Below are positions 1 through 6,428 of a stretch of DNA of 16,805 bases, piece after piece. The stretch's first letter is position 1. The number at the start of each line of letters is the position of its first letter. The notes beneath the pieces are model-generated. The model had not been told where the DNA came from and ran no database searches. It worked only from the letters and a program-made list of their open reading frames with translations. A program made the position numbers and the translations under genes. Location: the NCBI GenBank assembly GCA_964607135.1, contig CAZSIV010000043.1, positions 1 through 16,805 of the forward strand, read 5' to 3'. This DNA is from Metaruminococcus_A sp964607135. Its GTDB lineage: Bacteria > Bacillota > Clostridia > Oscillospirales > Ruminococcaceae.

Positions 1-1
1 T

Positions 2-532
2 CCTCGGCGTTTTTTTTACATTTTATCACTGGCGCTGACCCCTAAAATCATCAATAAATCGGCATTGAAAATTGCTGGATACGGCATCCAAACGAATAGC
101 GTCAAAAGTATCAGGGATTGTCCGGCGCTCTGGACCAAATATGACATAGAAGATTGGGAAGAGAAGCTATATACACAGCTCAAGCCGTTAAAGCATGGAG
201 AATATGGTATTTGTTATGAAAGCAACGAGGAAACTGGCGAATTTGTCTATGTAATCGGAGTTGCGGTGGAAAATTTCGACGATGCAACCGGGGATATGAT
301 AAAGGTTGAACTTCCAGCTTCTGACTACGCAGTTTTCACGACGTCCCCTGTAGATGATGCAGCATTTTCTAAAAATATTCAAAACACATGGCATGATATT
401 ATAAACGAATGGTTTCCTGGCTCCGGATATTTATGGGACGAAACCAAGCCGGATTTCGAATTGTATGATGAGCGTTGTCATGGAGATACTGATAAAGTCA
501 TGGAAATCTATGTGCCGGTAATAAAAAAGTAA
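2..532 (+). CDS. GyrI-like small-molecule-binding domain protein, 5' end outside window
   Basis: The encoded C-terminal part resembles the GyrI-like/AraC effector-binding domain, a fold that binds small hydrophobic ligands or inhibits gyrase. It occurs alone or fused behind MerR or AraC DNA-binding domains. Visible family features are the opening strand with PKIINKSALKIAGYG, a central acidic and aromatic stretch (GEYGICYES, VIGVAVENF), a strand ending in YAVFTT, then a helix with WHDIINEWFPGSGY, and a C-terminal strand MEIYVPVIKK. A TTG at 65 could start a 155-residue protein, but it has no Shine-Dalgarno and would cut off the first strand. The frame has no stop back to base 2, so I infer the real start is upstream of the window. 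Base composition is AT-richer than the genes to the right, which hints at a different origin. The ligand is unknown. Confidence 0.7.
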   Translation, partial: PRRFFYILSLALTPKIINKSALKIAGYGIQTNSVKSIRDCPALWTKYDIEDWEEKLYTQLKPLKHGEYGICYESNEETGEFVYVIGVAVENFDDATGDMIKVELPASDYAVFTTSPVDDAAFSKNIQNTWHDIINEWFPGSGYLWDETKPDFELYDERCHGDTDKVMEIYVPVIKK

Positions 533-1199
533 AGGGTTTTATTTTAACATCTGAACTTTTTTCAGCCTAAGTTCAAACAGATCGTAAAAGAGCTTATTTT
601 CCGATAGTTTCCTCCCTGCTGTTTTCAGATATCTTGTTCAGCACAAAGGAAAGTTCAAATTTCACCGCCAAAATCGTAGAAGCATCTTTTTCATGTGGCT
701 TATACGGCGGCGAGTCGCCGCGGACAGTAAATACACCTCACTCTGTGGGGTGTTTTATTTTTTGACTCCGTGTTTAAGCAGGCATCTTTTTTACACCTTT
801 CGCTGCATCGCAACGAGCGACGCTTAATTAAAGCGCCCACTCTTTGAAGCGGGCATTTTCCGTCCGCATTGTTGCTGCTCTTTCTCTGCAAAGGGTCCGC
901 TTGCTCGCCTTACTACGCTCTCACGTCTAAGCCGAATTTGGGATGAAATACGGCGTCAACGGTTTGATTAAATGAAGATCGAACTGTTTTTTTATTATTT
1001 AGATTGTTTTGAAAATAATAATATAAGGATTTTAAAAGAATATTTGACAGCCGGACAGCAACACTAAATTTGACAACGATATGCAGGCGCTCGTCTTTCA
1101 ATTTTGAAGATTTTGACGGTCAGTTTTTCCTTTCCGTGGGAAGTCGGCCGAGTCTTCCAAATGGCGGGACGGCATTTCTGATTGAAAGGGTGAGTGTAT
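533..1199. other. AT-rich intergenic stretch without a convincing gene
   Basis: About 660 bp separate the GyrI-like gene from the adaptor gene. I find no ORF with both a ribosome binding site and recognisable product. A 31-codon frame at 972-1067 has no Shine-Dalgarno. The stretch holds a short GC-rich hairpin at 708-720, a good terminator-like hairpin at 733-763 and a weaker hairpin at 835-854. Two TTGACA boxes at 1044-1049 and 1070-1075 could be -35 elements for the downstream adaptor gene, but neither has a good -10 box at 16-18 bp. Confidence 0.6.
733..763 (+). terminator. Rho-independent terminator-like hairpin
   Basis: Arms ACACCTCAC (733-741) and GTGGGGTGT (745-753) pair over nine positions with one G-T wobble around a TCT loop, and are followed by TTTTATTTTTT. 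It lies 200 bp after the GyrI-like gene, too far to be certain that it ends that transcript. It may be the relic of a lost gene. A second, imperfect hairpin (GCCCACT 835-841 / AGCGGGC 848-854, one mismatch, then ATTTTCC) lies 80 bp further on. Confidence 0.65.
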
Positions 1200-2201
1200 T
1201 TGAAAAAATATCTGGCGCTCGGAGCGGCAACGCTTATACTTATGTTTGCGGTATTGATGATTCCGAACCTGGTTTCCCAAATCCTTCCGTCGGTCAAGAT
1301 CACTTCGATGAAGGTAGACCGGTATTCGGAGGTAGTTTACGCTTCCGGCACGGTTGAGGAAGAGAGAAAAACCGAAGTTTCTTCGGACTTCCCGCTGGTG
1401 ATTAAAAAGATAAACGTTTCTGCGGGGGACGCGGTAAAGGCCGGCGACGTCTTAATGGAAGTCGATAAGGAAAACACCCAAAAACTCCTTTTGGAACTGG
1501 CGTCCGGCACCCTTTCTTCCTCGGGGGAAAGCTTGACGATGACCTTGCTTCAGATACTCGGGGAGTATTCGAACGAACAGCTTGCCGCTCTGCTTCCGGA
1601 TGTCGTCACTGCGCCGGTGTCCGGGGTCGTCAGCCGGGTGGAAGCGTCGAAAGGAACGCTGCTTTTTCCGGGGACAACCCTCGCTGCGATCTCTCAGGGG
1701 ACAGCGATGGTTGCGACGCTTGCGGTCTCCGAATCCGACATTGCAATGATCGAGACCGGGCAGACGGTGGCGCTGACCGGCGTGTCCGACAAAAATGAGG
1801 TGCGCTACGGCACAGTGACCTCGATTGCCTCTTCCGCGCGGAAACAGCTTTCGGGCACTTCCCTGGAAACAGTGGTCGACATCTCGGTGAAGCTGGACCA
1901 GCAGGATACGCTTTTAAAGCCGGGGTATACCGTCAACGCTGAGATACAGGTAGAGGCTCCCCGGCAGATCAACCTGCTCCCTTACGATGCAATCGGGCAG
2001 GATGAAAGCGGCGAAGAGTACGTTTATATCTATGATGCAGCGGCTGAAACCGCAGTCAAGCGCCATGTGGTAAGCGGGGTCGAGACAGCAAACGGTGTGG
2101 AAATCACAAAAGGGGTCTACCCCAGCGACCTTGTCGTTTTTGATGTATCCACTGTTTCGGGGGAAGGCAGCTATATCAGCGTGCAGGGAAGGGTCGGTTA
2201 A
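1200..2201 (+). CDS. MacA/HlyD-like efflux adaptor (periplasmic-adaptor family), membrane anchored
   Basis: The protein is a membrane-anchored adaptor of the RND/MacA family, which in Firmicutes (YknX-like) assists MacB-type ABC transporters. One N-terminal membrane segment covers residues 5-27. The lipoyl-like domain is split in two: residues 49-90 (SGTVEEERKTEV, VSAGDAVKAGDVLMEVD) and 136-165 (TAPVSGVVSRVE, LLFPGTTLAAIS). A beta-barrel region (about 168-255) and a membrane-proximal region follow. The helical hairpin between the lipoyl halves is only about 45 residues, shorter than in typical MacA. The start is uncertain: TTG at 1200 has GGTGA at 1189-1193 with 6-bp spacing, while GTG at 1194 would add only two residues and leave 4 bp after AAAGG. 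The stop TAA abuts the next gene's ATG, so the two are almost certainly cotranscribed. The substrate is unknown. Confidence 0.88.
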   Translation: MKKYLALGAATLILMFAVLMIPNLVSQILPSVKITSMKVDRYSEVVYASGTVEEERKTEVSSDFPLVIKKINVSAGDAVKAGDVLMEVDKENTQKLLLELASGTLSSSGESLTMTLLQILGEYSNEQLAALLPDVVTAPVSGVVSRVEASKGTLLFPGTTLAAISQGTAMVATLAVSESDIAMIETGQTVALTGVSDKNEVRYGTVTSIASSARKQLSGTSLETVVDISVKLDQQDTLLKPGYTVNAEIQVEAPRQINLLPYDAIGQDESGEEYVYIYDAAAETAVKRHVVSGVETANGVEITKGVYPSDLVVFDVSTVSGEGSYISVQGRVG

Positions 2202-3386
2202 ATGTTCGATTATATCATCAGCGGAACCAGAAACGTATTTCGCAAAAAGGTACGGTCTGTCCTGACGATTGCCGGGATTGCGATCGGCGTGCTCTCGGTC
2301 GTCGTCATCTCCACAATCGGCGAGGTGGGGAAAAGCGCCATCAATCAGGAAATCGACAGCATCGGGATGAGCGGCTTGACCATCCGCACGGTGAAAAGCG
2401 GCAGCCAGCTTTTTACCGCTCAAATCCAGAGTGTAGAAGCCTTGGAGCCGGTTTCAGAGGCGATCCCGCTCATGCTGGAATACACCGAAAGCACCTTGAG
2501 AGGGATTAAAACCGACTGCGCGGTCTGGGGAATCGACAGCGGCGCTCAAAACGTTGTGTCGATGCAGCTTTTGTATGGGAGGTATATCAATCAGGCGGAC
2601 GTCGCATCCAATGCGGCGGTCTGTATTGTAGACGAAAGCTATGCGGAGAAGGTTTATAAGCGGACGAATATTGTGGGGAAAACCATCTATATTTCAATGA
2701 ACGGGATGCCGGAGCCGTTTGAAATCATCGGGGTCGTGAAAACGGGGGGGAGCTTAATGCAGGGGCTGATCGGAAACTATATTCCCTGCTTTGTTTACAC
2801 CCCTTACACCACCCTGAAAAACCATACGGGAAAGTCGAATTTCGACCAAATTGCCGTCAAGCTCAAATCCGAGGCGGACCCGGAGCTCGCCGCGAAGGAG
2901 ATCAAGGCCTCTCTCACTGGCGTGCTGGGCAGCGGGGAAAATATCCGGGTCGAAAATCTCGCCGCTCAGCGGGAACAGCTCGACAACATCCTGGGGATCG
3001 TCACCCTGGTTCTTTCGGTGATTGCCGGGATTTCTCTGGTGGTTGCCGGGCTGTCCATCATGACGGTCATGCTGGTGTCGGTCAGCGAACGGACGAAGGA
3101 GATCGGGATCAAAAAATCGATCGGCGCTTCCCGGCGCAAGATCATGATGGAATTTTTAACGGAGTCGTTCCTGATTTCCGGAATCGGAAGTGCATCGGGG
3201 GTGATACTGGGCGTTCTGCTGTCGGTGCTCGGATGCTCCGCACTGGGGCTGGCCCCGCTTCTCAACTGGGAAATGATCCTGTTCAGCGTTCTGTTTGCGA
3301 CGGGGACGGGCGTTCTCTTCGGAGTTTACCCGGCGATGCAGGCGGCAAAGCTGCGCCCGGTTGACGCTCTGCGCAGCGAGATATAA
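2202..3386 (+). CDS. MacB/FtsX-family ABC transporter permease
   Basis: This 394-residue membrane protein has the MacB layout. An N-terminal transmembrane helix (about 17-40, after the basic FRKKVRS) is followed by a large extracytoplasmic MacB_PCD-type domain (about 42-260). Three further helices lie near 266-294, 318-348 and 353-378. The FtsX signature ERTKEIGIKKSIGASRRKI lies at about 296-315 and the family C-terminus GVYPAMQAAKLRPVDALRSE at 373-392. MacB-type permeases are mechanotransmitters that work with a separate or fused ATPase and an adaptor. Here the adaptor is immediately upstream (0-bp gap), but no ATPase domain is fused and no ATPase gene is in the window. The partner ATPase must be elsewhere or lost. 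Role inferred: export of a drug, peptide or lipid across the single membrane. Confidence 0.9.
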   Translation: MFDYIISGTRNVFRKKVRSVLTIAGIAIGVLSVVVISTIGEVGKSAINQEIDSIGMSGLTIRTVKSGSQLFTAQIQSVEALEPVSEAIPLMLEYTESTLRGIKTDCAVWGIDSGAQNVVSMQLLYGRYINQADVASNAAVCIVDESYAEKVYKRTNIVGKTIYISMNGMPEPFEIIGVVKTGGSLMQGLIGNYIPCFVYTPYTTLKNHTGKSNFDQIAVKLKSEADPELAAKEIKASLTGVLGSGENIRVENLAAQREQLDNILGIVTLVLSVIAGISLVVAGLSIMTVMLVSVSERTKEIGIKKSIGASRRKIMMEFLTESFLISGIGSASGVILGVLLSVLGCSALGLAPLLNWEMILFSVLFATGTGVLFGVYPAMQAAKLRPVDALRSEI

Positions 3387-3436
3387 AAAACGAAAGCCCG
3401 CGTCTGCCGTTTAAACTCAAACGGCAGACGCGGGCT
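3386..3436 (-). terminator. Terminator between convergent genes (18-bp perfect inverted repeat)
   Basis: Arms at 3395-3412 and 3419-3436 are perfectly complementary over 18 bp around a 6-nt loop (AAACTC). Read on the minus strand the hairpin is followed by TTTCGTTTTTT, a good intrinsic terminator for the S1-domain gene, whose stop codon lies only 5 bp away. On the plus strand the hairpin is not followed by a T tract. It may still block read-through from the permease gene, but it is strongest in the minus direction. Confidence 0.85.
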
Positions 3437-3441
3437 GTGGA

Positions 3442-4362
3442 TTAAAAACTGCTCTCAATGATTTTGGCGCTGGATCCGGGCGAATACCGCCAGTAGTCCA
3501 TATGCCCTTCAGTTTGATAGTAGTTATAATGATAATTGATCTCTCCTTCGTCGAACGCATCGACGATGATCAGCTTGATTTTCATTTTTTCGGGAATCAG
3601 GCTTTTGATGTAAACGCTTGCGAACTGTCCGCTTTTGATCCCCTCTTTCACTTCGGCAAGTCCGGCGAGATTGGGGGCGAGCTCGACAAAGACGCCGTAG
3701 CTTTCGATTGACCGGATGATTCCGGGAACGGTCTCCCCGCTCTGGAAATTCGCGGCGTTCTCTTCCCAGGTTCCGAGGAGTTCTTTATGGCTCAGGCAGA
3801 TCCGGCCGTCTTCGGCAAAGCTTTTCACAACGGCGTAAATCATCTGTCCCTGCCGGAACCGGTCGCTCGGATGGGAAATCCGGGAGACCGAGATCGAATC
3901 GATCGGGATCAGGGAGGGGATGCCGCAGCCAATGTCGACAAAACAGCCGAACTGCTCCAGGTGGGTGACGCGGGCGGGGATGATATCCCCGCAGGCCAGG
4001 CCGGAGAGATATTCCTCGCTACAAGCCTGCTGCGCTTTTTTTCTGGAGAGGAGGGCAATCGTTTTTCCGGCGCTGTCCTTTTCAAATCCGGTTACCATAA
4101 AGCAGACGGCTTTATTGACGCGGGAGATCAGCGCGATGTCGCGGGTTTTTCCGCTGTCGATCCCCAGGGCGCCCTCTTCCCGTGGAATGACGCCGGACAT
4201 ACAGCCCAAATCTACAATTAAATTGTGACCGCTGTCACAGACGACGGCGCGCGCTTCCAAAATCGCCTGAAGGCGCAGAGCCTCGCTCAAGGTGGATTCG
4301 CTGCGCAGGTAATATCGGTTTTCTTCGCTGTGTATGAGACTGCCTTCCGGATAATAGCTCAT
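3442..4362 (-). CDS. S1 RNA-binding domain protein (ribosomal protein S1-like paralogue)
   Basis: The 306-residue protein contains S1 (OB-fold) RNA-binding repeats. Residues 122-193 (SGLACGDIIPARVTHLEQFG through ICLSHKELLGTWEEN) and 207-270 (SGETVPGIIRSIESYGVFVE through LIIVDAF) are two clear S1 repeats, both with the typical GxxxxGxVxxIexfGxFV-like start. Residues 32-108 look like a degenerate first repeat. The C-terminal tail (271-306) is rich in Tyr and His. The start ATG at 4360-4362 was chosen because GGAGG (complement of 4371-4375) lies 8 bp upstream. The same frame stays open further upstream, but that part overlaps the neighbouring gene. This is shorter than full S1 proteins and lacks the reductase part of IspH-S1 fusions, so I infer a translation- or mRNA-associated paralogue, not the main ribosomal S1. 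It is probably cotranscribed with the upstream 118-residue gene. Confidence 0.85.
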   Translation of the reverse strand: MSYYPEGSLIHSEENRYYLRSESTLSEALRLQAILEARAVVCDSGHNLIVDLGCMSGVIPREEGALGIDSGKTRDIALISRVNKAVCFMVTGFEKDSAGKTIALLSRKKAQQACSEEYLSGLACGDIIPARVTHLEQFGCFVDIGCGIPSLIPIDSISVSRISHPSDRFRQGQMIYAVVKSFAEDGRICLSHKELLGTWEENAANFQSGETVPGIIRSIESYGVFVELAPNLAGLAEVKEGIKSGQFASVYIKSLIPEKMKIKLIIVDAFDEGEINYHYNYYQTEGHMDYWRYSPGSSAKIIESSF

Positions 4363-4378
4363 CTTATGTACCTCCATT

Positions 4379-4409
4379 GTTTTGCAACTTGGTAAACTAT
4401 ATGCAAAAC
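4379..4409. promoter_or_regulatory. Inverted repeat in the leader of the S1-domain gene
   Basis: GTTTTGCA (4379-4386) and TGCAAAAC (4402-4409) are perfect 8-bp arms separated by 15 nt. They lie just upstream of the Shine-Dalgarno of the S1-domain gene, between it and the preceding minus-strand gene. This could be an operator or an mRNA hairpin acting on translation. There is no T tract, so it is not a terminator. Function is inferred only. Confidence 0.35.
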
Positions 4410-4421
4410 AACGGAGTGGTA

Positions 4422-4778
4422 TTACACCTTTTGGATGCGGTAGCCGCCGCAGGAGATCAGGAATCCTGAGATTTTGTTCGCCTGCGCGGTTTCGGCGGTG
4501 ATTTCCAGCGTCGCGGTTCGCCGCCGGTCTGTCTCGTTGCGGAAAAGCGAGCTGTTTTCGGTGCTGAACGGAGGCGTTGGGGTAAAGGCGACAGCCTGGA
4601 AGGTGTCGTGAAAGGAATTGAGGACGGGAACCGGCACCCGATGCTGTTCGTCTCCATCCGACAGATGGCCGCATTTAATGACCGCCTTGCCCACCTGAGG
4701 GTAGTGAGACTTGACCCGCCTTGCCGCCCGTTCCGCAAAGTCTACGGAATCGAATTCCGCGGTGATGGTAACGCTCAT
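4422..4778 (-). CDS. Conserved-looking hypothetical protein, 118 residues
   Basis: I do not recognise this protein. It is supported as a gene by AAAGGAG in the complement of 4790-4796, about 11 bp before the ATG, and by its position upstream of, and co-oriented with, the S1-domain gene (59-bp gap). It has no signal peptide or membrane segment. Two halves have a similar strand-helix-strand look: residues 1-36 (VTITAEFDSVDFAERAARRV) and about 88-118 (ATLEITAETAQANKISGFL then GGYRIQKV). They are joined by a Pro- and polar-rich middle. I infer a small ferredoxin-like alpha/beta fold, but this is a guess from pattern only. Function unknown. Confidence 0.7.
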   Translation of the reverse strand: MSVTITAEFDSVDFAERAARRVKSHYPQVGKAVIKCGHLSDGDEQHRVPVPVLNSFHDTFQAVAFTPTPPFSTENSSLFRNETDRRRTATLEITAETAQANKISGFLISCGGYRIQKV

Positions 4779-5128
4779 GCGAAGGGTCTCCTTTCAAAAT
4801 AATAAACGGATTAAAGGCTGCGATTGGAAAAGCCAAAAGCTCTTTAACCACGTTACTATTTTTCCCCCGAAAAGCAGTTCATGTGTGAAAATATTTGCCT
4901 GCTCTTCCGCTTGACGGACAGCTGTTTTAAAAACAAACGGACAGGCGGGAATTTTGGTGCGTCTTCCTGTCGGGCGAAGGATATCCCAAATTTGAAAAAA
5001 TTTGCCTTTTGACCGTCAAATTGTTATAATAAAATCAATACCTTCGGTTGGATGGGAGAGATTTGGCCGGTTTCGGGTTGGAACGATGTCCGGCACTTGC
5101 CGGCCGACGGCAAATGGGGGATTGGTTG
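4779..5128. other. Divergent intergenic region
   Basis: About 350 bp lie between the minus-strand hypothetical gene and the DUF951 gene. The right part holds the plus-strand promoter at 5002-5030. A minus-strand promoter must also lie here, but I can point only to weak boxes close to the gene. A 6-bp inverted repeat (GACAGG near 4940 / CCTGTC near 4966) is unexplained. No gene is evident. Confidence 0.5.
5002..5030 (+). promoter_or_regulatory. Sigma-A promoter of the DUF951-prfA operon with palindromic spacer
   Basis: A -35 box TTGCCT (5002-5007) and a perfect -10 box TATAAT (5025-5030) are separated by 17 bp. The spacer contains the perfect palindrome TTTGAC-C-GTCAAA (5008-5020). A repressor bound there would sit between the two boxes, so this is a candidate operator. 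The transcript would start near 5037, about 90 nt before the DUF951 start. Confidence 0.7.
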
Positions 5129-5323
5129 ATGGACGTGCAGTTAAACGATATCCTGGAGCTGAAAAAGCCGCATCCATGCGGCGAAAAAAAGTTCCTGGTT
5201 CTGCGCATTGGGATGGATTTTAAAATCCGCTGTACCAAGTGCGGACGGGAAGTCATGGTTCCCAGGGTAAAGATCGAGAAGAATATCAAACACATCGTCC
5301 GCTCGGGCGAGACGGTAATATGA
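5129..5323 (+). CDS. DUF951 family small zinc-ribbon-like protein
   Basis: This 64-residue protein matches the DUF951 family found across Firmicutes. It opens with MDVQLNDILELKKPHPCG, followed by CTKCGREVMVPRVKIEK and a short basic end. Cys17, Cys35 and Cys38, with His15 nearby, could bind zinc, although this is inferred. The family has no established function; the basic, compact, cysteine-containing form suggests nucleic-acid or ribosome contact. The ATG at 5129 gives the usual family N-terminus, and GGGGGA lies 7 bp upstream. An in-frame ATG at 5114 would overlap that site. It is the first gene of the operon and ends 9 bp before prfA. Confidence 0.88.
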   Translation: MDVQLNDILELKKPHPCGEKKFLVLRIGMDFKIRCTKCGREVMVPRVKIEKNIKHIVRSGETVI

Positions 5324-5332
5324 GGTGGCTCC

Positions 5333-6412
5333 ATGTTTGAAAAATTGAGTTTGACACAGGAACGGTATGAGGAGATCAACCGCAGATTGATGGATCCCGA
5401 GGTAGTCGGCGACAACCGGCAGTACCGTGAATTGATGAAGGAATATAAGCACTTGACCCCGCTGATCGAGAAATACCAAGAGTATCTTGCGGCGCAGAAG
5501 GCTTTTGACGAGGCGAAGGAATTGCTCGACGAGGGCGGCCTGGACAGGGATTTCAAGGAGATCGTTCAGGAGCAGTTGGAGGAGAGCCGGGAGAAGATCG
5601 ACGCTGTTTCGGAAGAGATCAAAATCCTGCTTCTTCCGCAGGATCCCAACGACGATAAAAACGTCATCGTCGAAATCCGCGGCGGCGCAGGCGGGGAAGA
5701 AGCAGCGCTTTTTGCCAACACCCTTTACCGGATGTACACCATGTATGCCGAAACCAAGGGCTGGAAAACCGAGATTTTAAACGCAAACGAAACCGAGCTG
5801 GGCGGCTTTAAAGAGGTGAGCTTCAGCATCGAGGGGGAAGGCGCGTTTTCCCGTCTGAAATTTGAAAGCGGCGTCCACCGGGTGCAGCGCGTTCCGGAAA
5901 CCGAGGCGTCGGGGCGGATCCACACCTCTACCGTCACCGTCGCGGTTTTGCCGGAGGCTGAGGATGTCGAGGTTGAGATCAATCCCGCCGACCTTCAGGT
6001 GGACACCTACCGTTCCAGCGGGGCGGGCGGTCAGCATGTCAATAAAACCGAATCCGCCATCCGGATCACTCATCTCCCGACCGGGATCGTAGTGGAATGC
6101 CAGGACGAGCGGAGCCAGCACAAAAACCGCGAAAAGGCGATGAAAATCCTGCGTTCCCGCCTTTACGAAGCGATGCTGCGGGAGCAGAACGACAAAATTG
6201 CATCCGAGCGGAAGTCACAGGTCGGAACCGGCGACCGTTCGGAGCGGATCCGCACCTATAACTACCCGCAGGGGCGGCTGACCGACCATCGGATCGGGCT
6301 GACCCTTTACCATCTGGAGGACAACTTAAACGGCAGTCTGGACGAGGTTATCGACGCGCTGGTCACAGCGAATCAGGCTGAGAAGCTCGCGGCTCAGACG
6401 GAGCTCGAGTAA
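5333..6412 (+). CDS. prfA: Peptide chain release factor 1
   Basis: RF1 recognises UAA and UAG stop codons in the ribosomal A site and triggers hydrolysis of peptidyl-tRNA. At 359 residues the protein is full length. The catalytic GGQ is at 232-234 within SSGAGGQHVNKTESAIRI, and the stop-codon-recognition tripeptide is PET at 188-190 (RVQRVPETEASGRIHTS), a variant of the PxT motif that defines RF1 and not RF2 (SPF). The preceding domain has the family GGAGGEEAALFA stretch. GAGGTGG lies just before the ATG. The gene follows DUF951 by 9 bp and precedes the Sua5 gene by 16 bp. The RF1 methylase gene prmC, often adjacent to prfA in Firmicutes, is absent here. Confidence 0.98.
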   Translation: MFEKLSLTQERYEEINRRLMDPEVVGDNRQYRELMKEYKHLTPLIEKYQEYLAAQKAFDEAKELLDEGGLDRDFKEIVQEQLEESREKIDAVSEEIKILLLPQDPNDDKNVIVEIRGGAGGEEAALFANTLYRMYTMYAETKGWKTEILNANETELGGFKEVSFSIEGEGAFSRLKFESGVHRVQRVPETEASGRIHTSTVTVAVLPEAEDVEVEINPADLQVDTYRSSGAGGQHVNKTESAIRITHLPTGIVVECQDERSQHKNREKAMKILRSRLYEAMLREQNDKIASERKSQVGTGDRSERIRTYNYPQGRLTDHRIGLTLYHLEDNLNGSLDEVIDALVTANQAEKLAAQTELE

Positions 6413-6428
6413 AGACCGGGGGAAAAGA

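Noticed and set aside
700..891. Minus-strand frame of 63 codons in the left gap
   Set aside because: It reads through both terminator-like hairpins, has no ribosome binding site and a Cys/Arg-rich composition without family resemblance.
972..1067. Small plus-strand frame of 31 codons (ATG 972)
   Set aside because: No Shine-Dalgarno, AT-rich simple composition; chance is sufficient.
1070..1357. Plus-strand frame of 95 codons overlapping the adaptor start
   Set aside because: It covers the promoter region and runs out of frame through the adaptor's membrane segment; no family features.
4363..4674. Upstream extension of the S1-domain gene to 410 codons
   Set aside because: The extension overlaps the 118-residue gene in another frame, while the ATG at 4360-4362 has a strong Shine-Dalgarno.
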